NCBI GenBank assembly: GCA_903813345.2
Contig: CAIIXF020000001.1
Coordinates: 3,348,001 to 3,412,000 of the forward strand
Length of the DNA stretch: 64,000 bases
Reading direction: 5' to 3'
DNA from: Owenia fusiformis
Taxonomy: Eukaryota > Annelida > Polychaeta > Sabellida > Oweniidae
Program-made: the position numbers and the translations under genes
Notes under the pieces: generated by a model
Told to the model about the DNA's origin: nothing
What the model saw: the letters and a program-made list of their open reading frames with translations, nothing else
The model's database searches: none
In this document: positions 58,682 through 64,000 of the stretch, in pieces
Numbering within the stretch: the stretch's first letter is position 1
How the letters are laid out: each line of letters begins with the position of its first letter

Positions 58682-61600
58682 TTATTTCCCCTGCGCCCCC
58701 TGATAGATCTCAGGGATAGGTTGCTGTGGAATAGTTCCATCTGACCAAAACTGTTTAATTTCACTGTGTTCGAAACACCATGGAGCAATGAGAATCTGAA
58801 ATAAGATCAAGTATGTAATTTTCATTTTGCATTTTCATATAATATGTTTAATGCATCCTAGCTGCCTAGTATATTACATATTGTTACCATGGTGACTAAA
58901 ATTACAACCCTTTTTGAAAACTTCGTCAAAACTGATGGAATCCTTTATATTTTTATAAATAGGCCTATTGTAGTGTTCAATGAAGCAAACAATATAGCAG
59001 TCATATAATATCAACCTAAAGTGTCATCATTTGAAGCATGTTTTATTATGAGAGCCAGGCCTTAAAATGAAGCACAATAAGCAACATTTGAAGAACATGA
59101 ATAGTCTTTGGCTATTCTTAAGTATAATTTACCTCATCCATATCTGCCTCAAATCCCTGTCCTCCAAAGTTCAGACCACTTTTTCCCAACTGAACATCAA
59201 CTAGAAATAGATGAGGAACAATTACAGAGGTTACCATTGTACTGATATGTTGATAAGAAATGTCACAACTGCCACCACCAAACTCTTTTAAATCTTCTTT
59301 TAATTATTCAAAGGATATGGTGATATCAATTTAAATGATTTTTAATATTTCTATCAATCATTTTACTCAGTTGTGCCACAGTGTTTTCAGATAAAAGGTC
59401 TATGGTCCTGCTAATCTGATATGACTTGTGACAGACATTGAAATATTGACATGGTCTCCTCCACTCACCATTGCTAAATGATGTAAAAGATCCAATAATT
59501 CTGTTATTTATGTAGACAGTACGCACGCCATCACACCATGTAACACCATACAGCTTCCATCTTGGACTCCCGCCAGCTAACGTTCGCAACGAGTCATCAT
59601 CGTCTTTCTGAAATTAGATACACGCATATTGAAATGATAGTGCTTTGACTAGAACAATGTTCTTTACATGTATCTTTAATTAATTTTCATAATGTAATTT
59701 TCACTCTCAAAAACCTGAATCACATATCAGGTGAAAATTGATATAGGCTTATACTTACAGTAGCAACAATGCTGCCATCCAAATCTGAAAAATCAAATTC
59801 TTCGTCCTCCTCTCCTCCTCCACCAAGAGCTAGAATATCAAATAACTTCAATTCTAATTTGATACATGATATCGCAATAACTAGAACAATTGAATTACTG
59901 GTCTATAATGGAGTATGTATGACTGCTAAATTTCATGAATGCAAATATTTGGTTTTCTTGGTTTATCATATTAGAATCGTAACAAAGACCTGGATTCTAT
60001 AATTTATGACAAATTTATAACCTCAGATTGGAAAATACCACTATCCTTATGCGATTTATGTTTTAACAATGGACAGAATAAAATGTTGGGTCATTTATTG
60101 CTATAGGATATGAGCAGGGCAGTTTTATATTTGCAGGTATGCACTTACGCTGAATACCACCTAATCCAAGCTGTCTTTTCCTTCTGCTGCCGATTCCTCT
60201 TCGTCTGCCATATAAGGCCCAGTCATCTGACCATACCCAGGGGCCAGAGTCGTAAAATCTCCCGAAGAATATCAAAGTCACCTTTGATCCAAGTGCACCA
60301 TTTACAAAAGCTGGAAGCTGGAGAATATAAGATGATCATCAAATGTTAATAATGCAGGTGGTAATTACCAGTTTTACCACAAGGTGTTTTTTTCAGGTCA
60401 GATAGCATGGCGGGTATAGTAGAAAGTTCCCTTTAATTCAAATCACATTGGTTTTAGTGGTTCAATTTTCATATAACCCTTATGTATCTAATAGTTATGC
60501 AAATTAAAATATGTCCAGTGAAAGAAAATGTTATATGTCCAATACAAGAAGGATATTTCACTTTTTGTGACTTTGTAACATGTGGTTGATGGGGAATCAA
60601 CTCGAACTAGAAAACACATTTTCAAAAGGAATTAAATTTTCAAAGTTGATGAACAATTTTCGAAAGCATATTCCTAGATATACCTTTACATGCAGATTTC
60701 AAATATGACATCACTTTGACTGAATTTTGAATATTTAATGATGTAAACCAAAACTATTTCTACTCACATCTAGTCTATTTGGAGATATCTAGATGTTCAC
60801 TTTACAACTTGGTGCATCCCACCAATAAAGCTCAAATATTCAAATGTATACTCACATCTATTCATACATCTTCACCAGTAAAGCTCACATATTAAATCAT
60901 ATACTCACATGTACTGGTACATCTCCGCAAGTAAAGGTCACATATTAACCATCTTCATAAGTAAAGCTCATATAGTAAATCATATACTCACATGTATTGG
61001 TGCCTCTCCACCAGTAAAGCTCACATATTCAATTGTATACTCACATGTATTGGTGCCTCTCCACCAGTAAAGCTCACATATTCAATTGTATACTCACATG
61101 TATTGGTGCCTCTCCACCAGTAAAGCTCACATATTCAATTGTATACTCACATGTATTGGTGCCTCTCCACCAGTAAAGCTCACATAGTCATCACGTTTTC
61201 CTGTTAGATTATTAAGGGCAGCACTACCTGAGTCTGTATACACGTTCTGATGCACTTCCACAAATCCATTTGAAAATGGCCAGTATAAAGTTGGTAATGT
61301 ACGTGCTGAAAAGAAAAAAAGTACATTTCACAAAAAAGGTTATTCAGATGGAACAATGTGACTGAGCCATTGAATTCAGTTTTACATTCAATCCCCCATA
61401 AAAACAGAAAATAGCTATTGCCATCTAATATATTAGTCAAGATGAACCACTAATATCAAAAGTATTTTTACACAACGGTATCTGACAAGTCATCACACGA
61501 GACTTGAAGTTAAATTAGATATTCCCTTAAGCACTCTCAATTACTAAAACAAAAAAATACTTACGTGCCCCCCATGGATATTCACAATAACAACCATCAA

Positions 61601-62679
61601 GAGTAAAAATTTGACCTGCAGCACATTCTTCAATCGGTTCACCGTCAACTTGATATGTATTGCTACCTATCTTAGTGTAGACAACCAAATTCTGGCAACA
61701 CTCTGTAAACAAATATTTAAGCTTCACACACCTACAGACTTAATATATCAATTTAGTGGGGTAGAACACAGCATAGTCATTATTTTAGGTGAATTTCCAC
61801 ACTCTTTTGACACCGTGTTAGGACAAATGCACTCGCTCACCTTCAATTTTTGCTTTGTATGACATTCTGTCCAACTCATGCTGAATTTCACCACATTGAA
61901 TCAACTATAATTTATTTCTTAAACATTTAATTTTCAACAAGTGTAACTAATTTATGAAGCCTAAATAGTTAGTACAACCCTAACTCTTTTACATTTTTTT
62001 TAACATAAAATACATGTAAATGTAATCCTTACGTTTGGTAGGATCTAAAGAATTAACCAAAGCATCTGGACACGTGGTGTTAATGAATTCTGAAATAAAA
62101 ATACTAAATTATTTTAATACAAGAATCAAAGCACATTTTAAAAATTATTTTTAGTTTTAACTATTCCAGAGCTGTAGAGTGGTAAATAATTATATTTATG
62201 ATCTGAGTTTCACTACGTTAACTTACCACCAGCCGCATAACATGCTGCATCATTTTGACATTCAGGTCTTACATTGTAATCCCAGTCACAAATCAACTCT
62301 TCCTGGTTCCATACAAGAGGTTCTGGACACACTTTTAATGTGGCAATGTTGAGAAATGCATCACAAACATAATACGAACAGCATGTTGGTCCTACTAGGT
62401 AGCCACAAGAATCGCATAGAGCTGTAACATATCATTTTTGTGGTATTTACAATTTACAACAGTATATAAAATATACCAATTTATTATTCTTTCCAATTGA
62501 AAGAACAAATTGAAACATGTTCTATGAGCATGTAGAGCATACTCCTTTTTGAAGAATTAATTGTTTTATCATTTTTTATTATCTTATATTAAAGGTATAC
62601 CTTTCTGTGAAGCATTTAGTTGGATGGTTACGGATGTTCCACCAACTATCAGGGCAGAAGCCACAAAAAGAAACAACAT
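58682..62679 (-). CDS. Secreted chitin-binding and laminin-G-like domain protein
   Basis: Ten coding exons, minus strand: 62601-62679, 62227-62421, 62033-62089, 61565-61702, 61151-61305, 60149-60317, 59759-59829, 59469-59607, 59133-59200 and 58682-58795 (TAA). Total 1185 nt, 394 aa, every phase consistent. The first exon encodes a signal peptide (MLFLFVASALIVGG). Exon 2 is a cysteine-rich chitin-binding type 2 (peritrophin-A-like) module: CDSCGYLVGPTCCSYYVCDA, PLVWNQEELICDW. Exon 4 adds a second Cys cluster (CCQNLVVYTKIG, CAAGQIFTLDGCYC). Exons 5-10 look like a LamG/concanavalin fold (LYWPFSNGF, LPAFVNGALGSKVTL, WKLYGVTWCDGVRTVYINN, VQLGKSGLNFGGQGFEADMD then EILIAPWCF). The LamG part is interrupted by a dibasic furin-type site (SRRKRQ) and an acidic patch (GEEDEEFDFSDLD). 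It is probably an extracellular or shell/cuticle matrix protein. The exact family is not recognised. An in-frame stop in the upstream UTR exon fixes the start. Confidence 0.85.
60763..61190 (-). repeat. 53 bp tandem repeat that copies an exon end and its 5' splice site
   Basis: The end of the exon encoding VSFTGGEAPIH, with its donor CAT|GTGAGTATAC, is repeated downstream in the intron. Donor-type actcac blocks lie at 61145, 61092, 61039 and 60986 (period 53), followed by more diverged units down to about 60763. Use of a downstream copy would meet an in-frame TGA after seven codons. Confidence 0.85.
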
Positions 62680-63090
62680 CACAACCTAGAAAAAATTATA
62701 TAGTAAGCATATAGCTTCCTATACCTGTTGCTGTTAAAAACTGGACTAACAGAGACTGAATAAATGTGACGTCAAAAGATAGATGTCACCAAATTTAGAT
62801 TTTTAATTTTAATCTCTAGCTCTAAATAATATTGACCAGAAATCATTAAGTCAATGAAAGTAAATGAAGAAAATAGTTTTGGATTCACTATAATGGGACA
62901 TTTCACATGAATCCACCTGAAGGTTCCCAGTTTAAAAGAAATATATCTTCTCTACAAACAACCTGCCTCTATTTCTGGCTTGTGTGTTTGTGAAGTAAAC
63001 ATAATCTAAATGTTTTTTTAAATGATAATAATAAAAAATAATTGACACTCCCCATGAAATAAATCGAATTAATTAAAACTGATTACTTAC

Positions 63091-63325
63091 CAAATGTAAG
63101 ATGCGCCAATATCAATGTTGTTTTCTTGTGCTCTCTGTTGGAATGTGTTGCCTTTTGGGGTCAGACAACAAATGCGGCAGTTTCACACTAATCTGTGGAT
63201 TATAACTTAAATATTTGTCAATGATGCGTCATGTTGCCACATCATCATCCCTATCAACACCATCGATTCTGTCTTTCATGTGCCTCAGGGATTGAACATA
63301 AAGTCAATCATTCGTTTACTACTCT
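63091..63325 (-). promoter_or_regulatory. Probable 5' UTR exon and promoter region of the chitin-binding/LamG gene
   Basis: A donor (ATTTG|GTAAGTAATC, minus strand, exon edge 63091) precedes the signal-peptide exon by 405 nt. The sequence upstream to about 63325 is conserved in the truncated gene copy at 50251-50465, which suggests it belongs to the transcription unit. The transcription start is not identified. Confidence 0.4.
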
Positions 63326-64000
63326 TCATTAGATTAACATTTAATACCTTTGTTATTTACTTAAAATATGCATGCAAGCACATACTCGTTACCGCTTAAC
63401 ACCTTAAAATGTAGTTACTATCATTTTAAATAAGACTAAGCTTGATTGAATTCTCTTTAATCATATATTCTTATGTTAAAATAAACTGGATAAAATTTAA
63501 AAATTAAACTTTCTGAAATAGACAAAAATGGAAAATATTATTGTATTGTAGATCAAAGACTTAAAATATGGTTCAATCATGTCATTCCATTTTGGGCATT
63601 ATACAATAGTTAAGGGAGTGGACTCTAGTCTGGGCTATAAAGTGGATAACTTTTCACTCGGAATCTTCATTGAAAATGAGCAATCACTGAAGAAACATTT
63701 GATCATTTCCCAACTTAAACAATTAAATTAATCAAATGACATTTATTGTATTTTCAAAAAGCATTTATAACCTTTTTCATGTTAATCTCAGCTTATACTT
63801 CTGAACATGTTATGTGACTCAAGAAACAAGACAATACAATGTTTAGTATTATACATTGAACTTATTATAACGAGTCTTAACATTTGTTGAGGTATACAGG
63901 TATACAGTATACTATCTTAGTTTTCACATGATGTTCTACAATACAGCATTCTAATTGAGGTGAATTCCTCTCTTCTGAAAGGTGTGGGTGTTTCTGCATA
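63326..64000. other. Region upstream of the LamG gene, nothing recognised
   Basis: AT-rich. A short gtcattccattttgggcatt block (63580) resembles 54680-54705. No supported exon or RNA gene. Confidence 0.5.

Overview
This is nuclear DNA from an animal: AT-rich, with long introns, GT-AG splice sites and many non-autonomous DNA transposons. It carries three conserved bilaterian genes (6-phosphofructokinase, ribosomal protein L19, a slicer-type Argonaute) and a secreted chitin-binding plus laminin-G-like protein. The last type of protein, together with short dispersed repeats of the kind seen in marine invertebrates, suggests a lophotrochozoan such as a mollusc or brachiopod. I cannot name the species. 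All gene models were built by hand from splice sites and reading phase. Where a model is complete, the summed coding length is an exact multiple of three.

Layout. 1-14112 (minus): 5' half of a phosphofructokinase gene. It has three alternative copies of exon 2, and its first intron is crowded with mobile elements: a hAT-like element, and a 5.9 kb fold-back element with a 1.65 kb element nested inside it. 14113-14542: short divergent promoter region with a CTCF-like motif. 14543-17230 (plus): RPL19, five exons. 17231-20640: repeats, no gene seen. 20769-43743 (plus): an Argonaute of about 971 aa with at least 21 exon positions. Four of these positions exist as tandem duplicated, apparently mutually exclusive exons, and one more is an optional cassette. 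43744-48970: Argonaute 3' flank and small transposons. 48970-50465: internally deleted copy of the downstream gene. 50600-57610: dense repeats, including a 2.1 kb inverted-repeat element with 9 bp target duplication, tRNA-like tandem copies and a large fold-back element. 58682-62679 (minus): secreted chitin-binding/LamG-like protein, ten coding exons, 394 aa. 63326-64000: nothing recognised.

The most interesting observation is the Argonaute gene. Duplicated exon pairs cover part of L1, the start of PAZ, the end of PAZ with the start of L2, and the later part of L2. The MID/PIWI catalytic half is single copy. Free combination would give 16 proteins, or 32 with the cassette exon. The pairs seem to be kept exclusive in different ways: by reading frame in pair E, by introns of 35 and 31 nt that are too short to splice in pairs F and J, and by something unknown in pair L, whose intron holds a strong inverted repeat. 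The phosphofructokinase gene next door independently shows a three-copy exclusive exon. Two genes in the window also carry tandem repeats that have copied an exon end together with its 5' splice site.
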